A stretch of DNA of 21,545 bases from Bacteroidota bacterium (GCA_023430325.1 JAEZAU010000155.1:1-21545); one strand, 5' to 3'; counted from the stretch's first letter, positions 8,096 through 16,411 are shown. Program-made: numbers and translations. Notes: generated from the letters alone by a model not told the origin.

Positions 8096-8683
8096 TCACC
8101 TGTCACCGCCATAGCTGGCAGCACCAATGGAGAATTGAGGAGATGGTTTCATGCCGATGGATCGCATGACGCAATTGGAGGTGCGCCACATGCCCATCTG
8201 CCAATCGGGATTCCCTATGGCACTGAATTCCTGATAGCCGTCGCGGAAGAGAATGCGAAGTTTCTGCACCCAGAGGCTGCCCATGTGCTTGAGTTGATCG
8301 TGACGAACGAGATAGCAGTAGATACCTGAAGTGACCTTCGATCCATCCTCTTTCACCACGGTATTTCCGATCATGGTCTCCTTGCTCACAAGGATCATCA
8401 CCGAGTCGTTCTCAAGCTTTACGAAAAGTGAATCGCCTTCGAACACTACGGCCGGTCTGTTATCATTTCGTTCCCAATGCAGCATCAGGCATACCTGGCC
8501 GTTCTTCACCAGCCAGTCATATGCTGGACCCGTTGCGGGACCATCGGCGGTGATCTGAAGCAGCCGGGTGCCGGTGAAATCATCCAGATGGTCCTGCACC
8601 ACTTTGCAACTGGGCTGTGCAGTTGATTCCGGAGAGAGGAGGATAAGGGTAAGAATAAGTGGAATGGAGTATAGATATTTCAT
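8096..8683 (-). CDS. Secreted protein of unknown function
   Basis: A 195-residue protein that I do not recognise. It opens with a clear signal peptide (MKYLYSIPLILTLILLSPES, cleavage after TAQ). The mature part is beta-rich with four cysteines (the PSCK, QVCLM, IYCYL and SNCVM contexts) that could form two disulfides, and ends in a serine/glycine-rich tail. Its ATG overlaps the stop codon of the upstream methyltransferase gene in an ATGA arrangement, which suggests translational coupling. A periplasmic or surface location is inferred from the signal peptide only. Confidence 0.75.
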   Translation of the reverse strand: MKYLYSIPLILTLILLSPESTAQPSCKVVQDHLDDFTGTRLLQITADGPATGPAYDWLVKNGQVCLMLHWERNDNRPAVVFEGDSLFVKLENDSVMILVSKETMIGNTVVKEDGSKVTSGIYCYLVRHDQLKHMGSLWVQKLRILFRDGYQEFSAIGNPDWQMGMWRTSNCVMRSIGMKPSPQFSIGAASYGGDR

Positions 8684-9396
8684 GATGCCCTGACTTTGCG
8701 GAAGAATGCATGTGAATACTCCTCGCCAAAAAGTACGCTTATCGTCTCGGGTTTGTCAAGCAGGAATCGATCAACGCCCAGCTTTATCCCCGGGCTATGG
8801 TCCCAGCCCTTCACCGTACGTGCAGGATCATGGTAGTCCATGAGAACGCAAATGGCACCAGGTGTCATCAACGGATACACCTTCTCAAGTATCCGCCGCA
8901 CGAGCATGGCCATTCGGGGGGGGTCTTCTTCCGCCCCCAGGTCGATGTGGGCGAATGCAATACGTTCCGGTAACTGATCCACCTCCAGGTGATACAGGTC
9001 GCATTCATGCATTCGCGGAAGCGGCATTGCGCTTTCGATGCACCGATCAACGAACTGCTTCTTCAAGGATGTTCGGCCTTCGATCCCTTTCCCGAAATCA
9101 TCATAGACATGGAACCCACGTGACCTTCCTGCGGCCTGCCAGGCCATGCCGATCGTCTGGGTGGTGGTGCCGCTGCCACAACCGAACTCTACCAGATCCC
9201 CGGGTACATTGAAGGCCATCACCTGTTCGGCCAGCAGATAAAGATTTGTGCGTTGCGCTGCGGAGCACGGCGATCGTTTTACCGAGGGAATTACATAGGC
9301 CGATGAAAGAAAGCGTGAAACATTCCGGTAAAGGTCCTGTATCCTCGTACGATCGGAACGCGTAAGACTTGAAGGTAATGCGTGGGTAATGGCCAT
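8680..9396 (-). CDS. Class I SAM-dependent methyltransferase, TylF-like
   Basis: A 238-residue cytoplasmic methyltransferase. The SAM-binding motif I is VEFGCGSGTTT at 69-79; the acidic end of the next strand is HVYDDFGKG near 97. AFAHIDLG (148-154) and CVLMDYHDP (183-191) match the metal-binding and post-motif strands of the TylF/macrocin O-methyltransferase group, which methylate sugar or small-molecule hydroxyls. Residues 1-60 are a helical N-terminal lid. The substrate cannot be inferred. It is the first gene of a pair with the secreted protein, overlapping it by 4 nt. No TAnnTTTG promoter was found upstream. Confidence 0.85.
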   Translation of the reverse strand: MAITHALPSSLTRSDRTRIQDLYRNVSRFLSSAYVIPSVKRSPCSAAQRTNLYLLAEQVMAFNVPGDLVEFGCGSGTTTQTIGMAWQAAGRSRGFHVYDDFGKGIEGRTSLKKQFVDRCIESAMPLPRMHECDLYHLEVDQLPERIAFAHIDLGAEEDPPRMAMLVRRILEKVYPLMTPGAICVLMDYHDPARTVKGWDHSPGIKLGVDRFLLDKPETISVLFGEEYSHAFFRKVRAS

Positions 9397-9551
9397 CCGG
9401 TGGAGCAGTGGACAGCAGCGCGGCCAACTGCCATGCCACCTGCAGATGTACGTCGCTCATCCGGGCATCGGTGCGATCCTTCTACAACAGCCGGTGATCG
9501 TCAAGAATTTCCTCTAATGGGGAATGAGCTACCCGTTGTGTGGGGAAAGCG

Positions 9552-9579
9552 GAACGCCGGGCACTTGTACCCGGCGTTC
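9552..9579 (-). terminator. Intrinsic-type terminator after the OmpA lipoprotein gene
   Basis: A perfect 10-bp GC-rich stem (9552-9561 with 9570-9579) and 8-nt loop lies 20 nt past the stop codon. On the minus strand it is followed by CGCTTTCC, a weak U-tract. Placement fits termination of the lipoprotein transcript. The rest of the 9397-9599 gap shows no gene. Confidence 0.65.
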
Positions 9580-9599
9580 ACGGCTGCTCCGATATGCGG

Positions 9600-10280
9600 T
9601 CACAATTCGCCGCGTTCAGCGGCCTTCTTCATGCGGTCATTGGCGTAGATCGCAACCTCTACGCGGCGGTTCTGTGCGCGGCCTTCAGTTGTCTCATTAT
9701 CGGCCACCGGTTGCTGTGGACCATAGCCCTCGGTCGTTATCCGGCTGTTGTCCACACCATTGGCGGTGAGATGTTCACGTACACTACGGGCTCGATCCTC
9801 AGATAGACGCTGATTGAGTTCTGCCGAACCGGTTGAATCAGTATGACCTTCAATGAGGATATTGGTATCCTCATACTTCTTCAGTGTTTCAGCGAGATCG
9901 TTCAAATTGTTCTTTGCAGTAGCCGAGAGATCGCTCTTGTTCACGTCGAAGAGCAGGCCGCTGTCGAAAGTGATCTTGATGCCTTCGCCGACGCGTTCCA
10001 CGGTAGCGCCTTCCAGGTCGTTGCGCAATTCTTCGGCCTGCTTGTCCATGTGCCTGCCGATGAGCGCACCTGCAGTACCGCCTACTGCTGCACCGATGAT
10101 GGCGCCCACGGCCGTATTATCATACCGCGACCCGATCACAGCACCCACGGCACCACCGGCAGCTGCGCCAATGGCACCCCCTTTTACGGTCTTCGATCGG
10201 TTGTTGCAGGCCGGGGCCAACAGGGCCAGGCTCAGGCTCCATACGGCCACGGCTTTGGTATATTTTCCTTTTATGTTCAT
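9600..10280 (-). CDS. OmpA-family lipoprotein with glycine-zipper region
   Basis: A 226-residue lipoprotein from the ATG at 10280. The frame runs 22 codons further upstream, but MNIKGKYTKA begins a normal lipoprotein signal ending LLAPAC with lipid-bearing Cys25. Residues 34-75 form a glycine zipper (GGAIGAAAGGAVGAVIG and a second similar block), likely membrane-associated. Residues about 105-212 are an OmpA C-terminal domain with LLFDVNKSDLSA, IEGHTDSTG, LNQRLSEDRA and RAQNRRVEV, which binds peptidoglycan. The protein probably ties the outer membrane to the cell wall, like YiaD. It is followed by a hairpin terminator and is transcribed alone. Confidence 0.92.
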   Translation of the reverse strand: MNIKGKYTKAVAVWSLSLALLAPACNNRSKTVKGGAIGAAAGGAVGAVIGSRYDNTAVGAIIGAAVGGTAGALIGRHMDKQAEELRNDLEGATVERVGEGIKITFDSGLLFDVNKSDLSATAKNNLNDLAETLKKYEDTNILIEGHTDSTGSAELNQRLSEDRARSVREHLTANGVDNSRITTEGYGPQQPVADNETTEGRAQNRRVEVAIYANDRMKKAAERGEL

Positions 10281-10435
10281 CACTCTGGTATTTGTCGGAT
10301 AGCGGCCAGTGGAAGCGATCGGAGTGCCAATATGTTCCAAGGCCACATATATCTGGGAACCAACGGTGCACTGGTCCGGTTCCGTGGTAAAGCTTCCACA
10401 ATTTGAGAAGATGGTTCAAATGGATGACCGGGTAA

Positions 10436-10843
10436 TTACGCTCGAAGCTCCGCGGCTTCAGGGTGAGATTCCATGGGCTTCGCCAATGCGATACGCATGG
10501 GGGATTCGAGAAAATGCTCAGCTCGATAATGCCTCAGTGCCAGTTCATTCAGAAATATCCCGCAGATCCTCGGACCTTCATCTTCCACCGTATAGGCCAG
10601 ATAAAAGAATTCCCTGTTCAGCAGTGATCCATCCGCCTGGAAATGGACGATGTCATATGCCTCAGCAAGATCATTGTTCACCATTGATCCCTCATCGCAA
10701 ACATGTGCGACGTGCTGTGGACCATGGTCCGGGATGATGGCCATAAAACGACGTTCCATAAGGGTATGACCTTCCAGCAACAGTTGTTCCGTACGAACGC
10801 ACCTTTCATAGCTTAGGGCCTCATTCGATCCCATGAGGCACAT
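10436..10843 (-). CDS. Small protein of unknown function
   Basis: A 135-residue protein without signal peptide or membrane segment and with no family I recognise. The middle is rich in acidic and aromatic residues (AEAYDIVHFQADG, FFYLAYTVEDEGPRICGIFLNELALRHYR), consistent with a compact alpha/beta fold. The ATG at 10843 is chosen because AAAGGA lies 8-9 nt upstream; the next in-frame ATG is at 10834. Either start overlaps or touches the start of the divergent peptidase gene at 10833. Codon pattern and protein composition favour this strand over the plus-strand frame at 10309-10737. Confidence 0.6.
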   Translation of the reverse strand: MCLMGSNEALSYERCVRTEQLLLEGHTLMERRFMAIIPDHGPQHVAHVCDEGSMVNNDLAEAYDIVHFQADGSLLNREFFYLAYTVEDEGPRICGIFLNELALRHYRAEHFLESPMRIALAKPMESHPEAAELRA

Positions 10844-13274
10844 TCTTACTTTCCTTTTGATCGCTCCAGCATTTCTGGCCGGTGAAGTCCAGGCACAGCC
10901 CAATCCGTTCGGTTGCCACTTTTTTCATGGGCACCCTCAGATCCACGTATCAGCGGGTGATCGCAGCAATATCGAAGAGACCATTGCACGAAGCGATACG
11001 TTCGACATCAAGCATTACGACATCGATCTGGATGTGACCAACGTGTCAGCACAGGAGATCCGCGGGGCCACCACCATCACTTACGCGGCCTTGATGAGCG
11101 GTCAGCAACAGATACGTTTCGATCTGCTCGACCTGTTGGTGGATTCAGTGGTTGATGTGAACGGCCAACTGTCATTCAGCCAGAATGCCGAATTCCTTAC
11201 GATCCAACTCCCGCAAGAGCCACCGATCGGTGAGGATCGCTGGTTGAAGGTGTACTATGGCGGCCAGCCGTATCGCGATCCGCAATGGGGTGGCTTCTAT
11301 TTCCAGCAGAGCTACATCTACAATCTCGGCATCGGTATCAGTACCATTCCACCCAATTTCGGCAAGGTCTGGTATCCCTGTTTCGATTCATTCGTTGAAC
11401 GTGCCACATACACATATCATGTGAAAAGTGCTGGTGCCTATCGGTTCCATGGCCAGGGGAATTTCATTGAGGAGATCGCTCTTGGTGGAGACACCGTGGT
11501 CCGTAGTTATTCCTTCGACCAGCCGATACCCACGCACCTGAGTGCGATCGCCGTGGCCGATTATGCAACGCATGAGTACACGCATCCGGCAATGAACGGT
11601 GATATCCCGGTCACGATAAAGGCGAAACCGAACCATCTTCCAAACCTGGTGGCGCGTTTCGGACAATTGCCCGATGCCATCGATGTATGTGAGCATTGGT
11701 ACGGAGCTTATCCTTTCGATCGTGTAGGTTATGTGTTGACCGTGGATGGAGCTTTGGAGATCCCCACCAACGTGGCTTATCCCGATCATATGACGCAACA
11801 GACCGAGGCCAGCAATCGTGCGCTCTACACGCATGAGCTCGGCCATCATTGGTGGGGTGATATGGTGACGCCGTACATCCATAATGACATGTGGCTGAAG
11901 GAAGGCCCGGCGGAATACAGTGGCCACCTGATCGAAGAGTGGATCGATGGTCAGGCAGGCTTGGTGAAGGCCGTGAAGGATAATCTTCTCTATGTGTTGA
12001 GGCAGGCGCACATCAATGACGACGGTTTCCAGGCTTTGTCACCCATGCCCGATCCACACATCTACGGAAGCCATACCTATTATAAAGGTGCTCTGGTGAT
12101 GCATAATCTACGCGGCTATCTCGGTGATACGCTCTTCAGGCAGGCGATGCACGGCATCCAGGAGAACCTCGCGTACACCACCATCACCGCTGAAGGATTC
12201 AAGGAAGCGCTTGAGACCTATTCCGGAGAGGATCTCGATCCGTTCTTTGATGCATGGGTCTATTCTCCTTCCTATTCGGTATTCGAAGTGATCTCACATA
12301 CCGCAGAACAGATCGGTAGCGAATGGAATGTGCAACTGCAGATCGGGCAAAAACTCCGCGGCGGCGAACAATTGCATTACGATGTTCCGATCGATCTGAC
12401 CCTAATCGCCGCCGATGGCACAACAGATGACCGCATCATTACCGTAGGGGGTGAGCTCACTTCGATCGATCTGACCGCACCTTTTGGACCAGCCATGATC
12501 GTGCTGAACCGGCATGCCAGGTTGAACCAGGCGCGCCTCGATCATGAACAGGAGATCGCCGCCGGGACCACGACCGATCTCAATCTACCTTATGTGGAAT
12601 TCCGCCTGATGTGCGATGAAGCACCAGAAGATGTCCTTGTACGCGTGGATCATATGTGGGTGGCGCCGGATGCAACATTACTTTCTCCCGATGTGCTCGC
12701 GATCAGTAACACGCACTTCTGGAATGTGGACGGCCTGATCCCCACAGGTACCGAACTGCGTGCGCGCCTTGGCTATAACGGATCGAACAATTCACAACTT
12801 GATCACGACCTTGTCGATGGTGATGAGTTCGGCATGTGTCTCCTTTATCGCCCTACACCGCTCGATCAATGGGAAGTGTATCCGTACCAGACCGTGAACC
12901 ATGGTGTATTGATCAACGGTTACGGAAGCATCGAACTTTGGCAGTTGCAGAAAGGCCAATATGCGTTCGGAAAGACAACCGGATTCGTGGCAGTCAGCGA
13001 CAAGCCCGAATTGGATGTCTGGACCATGGACCTGTTCCCTGTGCCAGCAAGCGATCGCATCACTGTAAAGGGGACCGTTCCCCAACAGGTGGACCTCGTG
13101 TTCGACATCATCACCACAGAAGGCCGGATCGTGCACCGATCGGTAAAAGGTGCCAATGGTGCATTTTCCAACGTTCTTGATGTGAATGGACTTGCTGAAG
13201 GAGCATATGTATTGCGCGCAGTCACCACTGATGGCCGCGATCTGGGCAGTAAGCGTTTCCAGATCATCCGTTGA
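10833..13274 (+). CDS. Secreted M1-like metallopeptidase with T9SS sorting domain
   Basis: An 813-residue protein with signal peptide (MRHILTFLLIAPAFLAGEVQ, cleavage before QPN). The M1 (gluzincin) zinc site is complete: HELGHH with His334, Glu335 and His338, then Glu357 exactly 18 residues on in WLKEGPAEY. A downstream YYKGALVMHNLR segment supplies the usual transition-state tyrosine. The exopeptidase GxMEN motif is altered to GALEI at 306-310. Residues 733-813 are a type IX secretion C-terminal domain (DLFPVPASDRITVKG ... GLAEGAYVLRAVTTDG ... KRFQIIR), so it is probably exported across the outer membrane and attached or released. It overlaps the next gene by one base (TGATG), suggesting co-expression. 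Confidence 0.93.
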   Translation: MRHILTFLLIAPAFLAGEVQAQPNPFGCHFFHGHPQIHVSAGDRSNIEETIARSDTFDIKHYDIDLDVTNVSAQEIRGATTITYAALMSGQQQIRFDLLDLLVDSVVDVNGQLSFSQNAEFLTIQLPQEPPIGEDRWLKVYYGGQPYRDPQWGGFYFQQSYIYNLGIGISTIPPNFGKVWYPCFDSFVERATYTYHVKSAGAYRFHGQGNFIEEIALGGDTVVRSYSFDQPIPTHLSAIAVADYATHEYTHPAMNGDIPVTIKAKPNHLPNLVARFGQLPDAIDVCEHWYGAYPFDRVGYVLTVDGALEIPTNVAYPDHMTQQTEASNRALYTHELGHHWWGDMVTPYIHNDMWLKEGPAEYSGHLIEEWIDGQAGLVKAVKDNLLYVLRQAHINDDGFQALSPMPDPHIYGSHTYYKGALVMHNLRGYLGDTLFRQAMHGIQENLAYTTITAEGFKEALETYSGEDLDPFFDAWVYSPSYSVFEVISHTAEQIGSEWNVQLQIGQKLRGGEQLHYDVPIDLTLIAADGTTDDRIITVGGELTSIDLTAPFGPAMIVLNRHARLNQARLDHEQEIAAGTTTDLNLPYVEFRLMCDEAPEDVLVRVDHMWVAPDATLLSPDVLAISNTHFWNVDGLIPTGTELRARLGYNGSNNSQLDHDLVDGDEFGMCLLYRPTPLDQWEVYPYQTVNHGVLINGYGSIELWQLQKGQYAFGKTTGFVAVSDKPELDVWTMDLFPVPASDRITVKGTVPQQVDLVFDIITTEGRIVHRSVKGANGAFSNVLDVNGLAEGAYVLRAVTTDGRDLGSKRFQIIR

Positions 13275-14302
13275 TGGAGTTCAATATCATCGAGAAGAAG
13301 AAGCCGCTCTATCCGGTACAAGCGCCGCTTCGTGAATACTTGCTGAGCGTTGGCCGGGAGATGAAGCTTCCGATCGGTTATGATGAATTGCGGCGGTATG
13401 AAGGTGTGCTGCCCGTAATGGATCGCAACGGCAAGGAGACGCTGTGGAACTCCGTCATCCTCCGGCAGTCGGAGATAGGGGAGGTGCATGAGAAGTTGGT
13501 GGAGACCTATCAGCTGCTGATCGCCGATGGCCGCCATTTCGATCACCTGATCGTGGACCGGATCGATTTCTGCGCGTACGGCAACTCGCAACCGTTCCGC
13601 ATCAAGATCCTCAATACCATCAACGAGAACCACGATTATTTCTACATCAAACAAAGCGATGCCAGCAGGATCTACGGCCTTGAACTGGAGCACATGCTCT
13701 CACCCGCGCGCATCAACTACTACTGCGAAGGCAGAACGATCGTGGAAGAGCATATCATCGGCGTGCCCGGTGATGTCTTCATCGATGATCCGGTGAAACA
13801 TGGCGGTGAACTGAACACAGTGCGGCTCAGCAAGGAATTCGTGAAATTCAATCAGCGCTGCTTCGTCCGATTGCTCGGGGATATGCGTGCGTACAATTTC
13901 GTGGTGGACGTGATCCATGATCTGGACCAGGTGCAATACCGCATCCGCTCGATCGATTTCGATCAACAGTGTTACGAAGGCCGCGGACGGATCTATCTGC
14001 CGCAATTCTACAAGGAGAACCTGCCCTATGTGCAGATGGCGCAGGACGTCATAAGCCATGAGACTGCCGAACAATATCGCAATGAGGAAGTGGCCCTGTT
14101 AAGGAAACGGTACAAACATGCCGAGGAGCAGTTGCATACATTATTGGAAGTGATGGAGGCGGATCCGATCGCACCAGCCGGGCATGTGGAACAATTGTCG
14201 ATCGAATTGGGCAAGATGCATGGTGAGAAGGATCTCTTCAAAGGATGCCTGTCAATGGGGCAGGTGATGACCCGCCATCTGGAGCATCTTCTGGAAAGGT
14301 GA
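13274..14302 (+). CDS. Unknown cytoplasmic protein with kinase-like motifs
   Basis: A 342-residue protein with no signal peptide or membrane segment, which I do not recognise as a named family. Motif order resembles a divergent protein-kinase-like fold: YFYIKQSD with Lys126, an acidic helix GLELEHML (about 135-142), a hinge-like EEHIIGVPGD (158-167), GDMRAYNFVV at 202-211 (compare D-x-x-x-x-N) and SIDFDQQ at 226-232 (compare D-F-G). The C-terminal third (265-340) is charged and helical. The ATG at 13274 is the last base of the peptidase stop codon, so the two genes are likely translated together; a TTG one codon earlier is less likely. The kinase idea is an inference from motifs only. Confidence 0.8.
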   Translation: MEFNIIEKKKPLYPVQAPLREYLLSVGREMKLPIGYDELRRYEGVLPVMDRNGKETLWNSVILRQSEIGEVHEKLVETYQLLIADGRHFDHLIVDRIDFCAYGNSQPFRIKILNTINENHDYFYIKQSDASRIYGLELEHMLSPARINYYCEGRTIVEEHIIGVPGDVFIDDPVKHGGELNTVRLSKEFVKFNQRCFVRLLGDMRAYNFVVDVIHDLDQVQYRIRSIDFDQQCYEGRGRIYLPQFYKENLPYVQMAQDVISHETAEQYRNEEVALLRKRYKHAEEQLHTLLEVMEADPIAPAGHVEQLSIELGKMHGEKDLFKGCLSMGQVMTRHLEHLLER

Positions 14303-14304
14303 TG

Positions 14305-14347
14305 ACCATTCACCATTCACCATTCACTAGCCATTCACTAGTTCACT
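14305..14347. repeat. Heptamer repeat array (CCATTCA)
   Basis: Just after the stop codon of the preceding gene are three contiguous CCATTCA units (14306-14326), then CTAG, a fourth unit, CTAG again and TTCACTC. A related array with the phase TTCACTA lies at 16256-16288. The rest of the gap to 14407 shows nothing else. Confidence 0.8.
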
Positions 14348-14407
14348 CATCTTTCCGTCGATCTGAAACCCTTGCCTCTCTTCCGCGTATGAAGGCCCGA
14401 ACGGCAC

Positions 14408-15166
14408 ATGCCTTCGACTTGGAAGATGACAACATTGCTACGGATCATCGCGCTTCAGATCACCTTGCTGGCCACGTTCAGCATGCATGCGCAGGAGATC
14501 GAATACCAATGGCTCAATTTCGGCTGCCAGAACATCATTCAATGTGATGTCGGTTGCACCGCGTGTGATGTGCCTACCGGAACAAGTGAACTGCTCATAG
14601 GCACCAATTCCATCTGGATAGGTACCGATGTCTGCCCGTTCCCCACGGCACCCGGCGACAATTCCTTGTTCTCAAGCAACTGGCCTCTGGTGCCCGATAA
14701 TGGAAGTTACGGTCTGCTCTCAGGCCTAACGCTGGCTCCCTTCCAGGTGGATACGATCGTGATCCGTCACGCACGGTCCTCCTACGGGCCGCATCGGTTG
14801 AAGGTCCTCTTTTCCTATGCACCTGAATCGCCTTTTGTTGAAGTGGCCGATGTGGATGTGGACTGGAATTTCCATGAGACGGTGATCACCGATCTGGGTT
14901 GCATCCCGTTACCGGCCAGTGCACCCTATGGGATCTTCCAGGTGAAGTTCCAGGCCTACGCGGCCATCGGTGAAGGATCCTGGGTCCTTGATGATCTCCG
15001 TATAAAGGGATCTACGTGCAGTGAACTTTCAACCGCCATTCCCGATCTCGAAATGAACACCATGCAGGTGGATCGTCCGCTGGTCGATGTGCTCGGCCGC
15101 AAGGTCGGCAGCGATGCTGCGCCCGGTGTCTACATGGGTGGCAAGCGTATCGTGGTTGTGCAGTGA
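14408..15166 (+). CDS. Secreted protein with short T9SS-like tail, unknown function
   Basis: A 252-residue protein. The N-terminus carries a signal peptide (RIIALQITLLATFSMHAQ, cleavage before EIEY). The mature part is beta-rich with a cysteine cluster (FGCQN, QCDVGCTACDV) and looks like a jelly-roll or adhesion-type domain. The last 32 residues (VDRPLVDVLGRKVGSD ... GVYMGGKRIVVV) resemble the final strands of a T9SS sorting domain but lack the usual first half, so secretion by that route is uncertain. The ATG at 14408 has AAGG 11 nt upstream; the ATG at 14426 is an alternative that keeps the signal peptide. Its stop codon abuts that of xerD with no spacer. Confidence 0.72.
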   Translation: MPSTWKMTTLLRIIALQITLLATFSMHAQEIEYQWLNFGCQNIIQCDVGCTACDVPTGTSELLIGTNSIWIGTDVCPFPTAPGDNSLFSSNWPLVPDNGSYGLLSGLTLAPFQVDTIVIRHARSSYGPHRLKVLFSYAPESPFVEVADVDVDWNFHETVITDLGCIPLPASAPYGIFQVKFQAYAAIGEGSWVLDDLRIKGSTCSELSTAIPDLEMNTMQVDRPLVDVLGRKVGSDAAPGVYMGGKRIVVVQ

Positions 15167-16069
15167 TCAACTGGCCCGCGGATGGAAGCGCATGATGTTG
15201 CTGCGCAGATATTCCCGATCCAGATGGGTGTAGATCTCGGTGGTGGTGATGCTGGCATGGCCCAGCATTTCCTGCACCGCACGCAGATCGGCGCCGCCCT
15301 CCACCAGATGTGTCGCGAACGAATGCCGGAAGGTATGTGGACTTATCGTCTTGCGTATGCCGGCCCTGTCCGCAAGCTTTTTCACCAGGTCGAACACCGC
15401 CGCGCGTGATATTCCGCCGCCACGCTGGTTGAGGAAAAGAACATCCTCGGCGGCCTTCTTCAGCGGCAGATGCACCCGTTCATATTCCCGGTATTGATCG
15501 ATCGCTTTGAGCGATGCGGGGCCGATCGGGACAAGCCTTTCCTTGTCGCCCTTGCCGATGACTTTTACGAAACCTTCGCTCGCGTGAATGCAGGAAATTC
15601 GCAGTGCGCAGAGTTCGCTCACACGAAGGCCGCAACTGTACAGCGTCTCAATGATCGCCTTGTCACGATGCGCGGCCGATGCGCTCATATCGATCGAAGC
15701 CACCATGCGATCGATCTCCTCCACGCTGAGGAACACCGGCAGTTTTCTGCCGGGCCGCGGACTTTCTATCAGCTCCGTGGGGTCTTCGCCGATCTCTTTC
15801 TCACGCAACATCATCCGGTGGAACACGCGAAGCGCGCTGAGCAAACGCGCCTGACTGGTGGCTGCCAGGCCAGCCTTCGCGATGTGCTTGATGAATTCCT
15901 GTATGTCCTCCTGCGAAAGTTTGTTCGGCGCAATTGGCGGAGTGAGCGCACGTGCGAAATCGCGAAGCTTGGAGAGATCGCGCAGGTAGGCTTCCACTGT
16001 GCGATCGCTCAGCGAACGCTCAAGCTTCAGATGCATGCGCAGATCCACGAAGGCACTGTCCCAATCCAC
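15167..16069 (-). CDS. xerD: Site-specific tyrosine recombinase XerD
   Basis: A 300-residue tyrosine recombinase of normal XerD length. The N-terminal core-binding domain covers about 1-90, the catalytic domain 110-295. All active-site residues are present: Arg149 in CGLRVSELC, Lys173 in IGKGDKERLVP, His245 and Arg248 in HTFRHSFATH, His271 in GHASI, and the nucleophile Tyr280 in TEIYTHLD. With its partner it resolves chromosome dimers at dif; no dif site was recognised here. The start is GTG at 16069: the frame continues upstream to a stop without an ATG, and MDWDSAF aligns with the usual XerD beginning. It is divergent from aroQ, a neighbour pairing I recall from other Bacteroidota. Confidence 0.95.
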   Translation of the reverse strand: MDWDSAFVDLRMHLKLERSLSDRTVEAYLRDLSKLRDFARALTPPIAPNKLSQEDIQEFIKHIAKAGLAATSQARLLSALRVFHRMMLREKEIGEDPTELIESPRPGRKLPVFLSVEEIDRMVASIDMSASAAHRDKAIIETLYSCGLRVSELCALRISCIHASEGFVKVIGKGDKERLVPIGPASLKAIDQYREYERVHLPLKKAAEDVLFLNQRGGGISRAAVFDLVKKLADRAGIRKTISPHTFRHSFATHLVEGGADLRAVQEMLGHASITTTEIYTHLDREYLRSNIMRFHPRAS

Positions 16070-16147
16070 GCGACGAAGATCGAATAGAAGGGATGTCAGT
16101 TCAACGGCCCAGTGATCGGATCTTGAACGTTATGATGTGGATGTTCT

Positions 16148-16230
16148 GGGCGTGCCCCTGCGGGTCGGGCCAACGCTGCAACTCCTCGGCGCAAAGCCGC
16201 CTGCGGGGTTTCCGCTCATGTCCCTCACGC
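16148..16230. repeat. GC-rich REP-like element
   Basis: A block starting GGGCGTGCCCCTGCGGG and ending TTTCCGCT...TCCCTCACGC. CCTGCGGG occurs twice in direct orientation, GCGTG near the left end is complementary to CACGC at the right end, and a central CGGC-GCAAA-GCCG hairpin lies at 16187-16199. From memory, blocks with this same beginning and end recur between genes in other Bacteroidota; this could not be verified here. Confidence 0.5.
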
Positions 16231-16255
16231 AGCTGGCGCATTGCCGGATCATCTG

Positions 16256-16288
16256 TTCACCATTCACTATTCACTATTCACTATTCAC
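16256..16288. repeat. Heptamer repeat array (TTCACTA)
   Basis: TTCACCA is followed by three perfect TTCACTA units and a final TTCAC. It is the same repeat family as the array at 14305-14347, in the same orientation. It lies directly between the REP-like block and the dispersed repeat. Confidence 0.85.
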
Positions 16289-16295
16289 AAGGCGT

Positions 16296-16391
16296 GATCT
16301 GCGTAAGTGGCGCAGGTGGAAAGCCCGCAAGCGAGGTTCTGCGAGCGCGGACTTGGAACCGGAGACACGCCCTGCCGAAAATTCGCCCGAA
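16296..16391. repeat. Dispersed repeat, copy A
   Basis: About 96 bp that align with 19450-19543. Identical blocks occur in the same order: GATCTGCGTAAGTGGCG, GGAAAGCCCG, GGACTTG, ACGCCCTGCCG and AATTCGCCCGAA. The copies differ in the middle by substitutions and small indels. Near its right end CGAA-AA-TTCG can form a small hairpin. It ends 3 nt before the possible ATG at 16394 and 20 nt before the preferred aroQ start. Confidence 0.85.
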
Positions 16392-16411
16392 CAATGAACG
16401 AACTTCGCACC

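Larger units (their letters stand above)
16070..16411. other. xerD-aroQ intergenic region with stacked repeats
   Basis: This gap of about 340 bases holds no convincing gene. From left to right it contains a GC-rich REP-like block (16148-16230), a heptamer array (16256-16288) and one copy of a dispersed repeat (16296-16391), which ends just before the aroQ start. The xerD and aroQ promoters were not recognised. Confidence 0.7.

Noticed and set aside
10309..10737. Plus-strand 142-codon frame before the first peptidase
   Set aside because: Its composition is shadow-like, while the opposite frame gives a plausible protein with a ribosome-binding-like sequence.
15167..16069. xerD as an integrase of a mobile element
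   Set aside because: Length and sequence are those of housekeeping XerD, it neighbours aroQ, and no attachment sites, phage or conjugation genes are present.
16307..16411. N-terminal extension of aroQ from ATG 16307
   Set aside because: Codons upstream of 16394 lie within the dispersed repeat, which also occurs where no aroQ exists. The family begins near MADILVINGPN.
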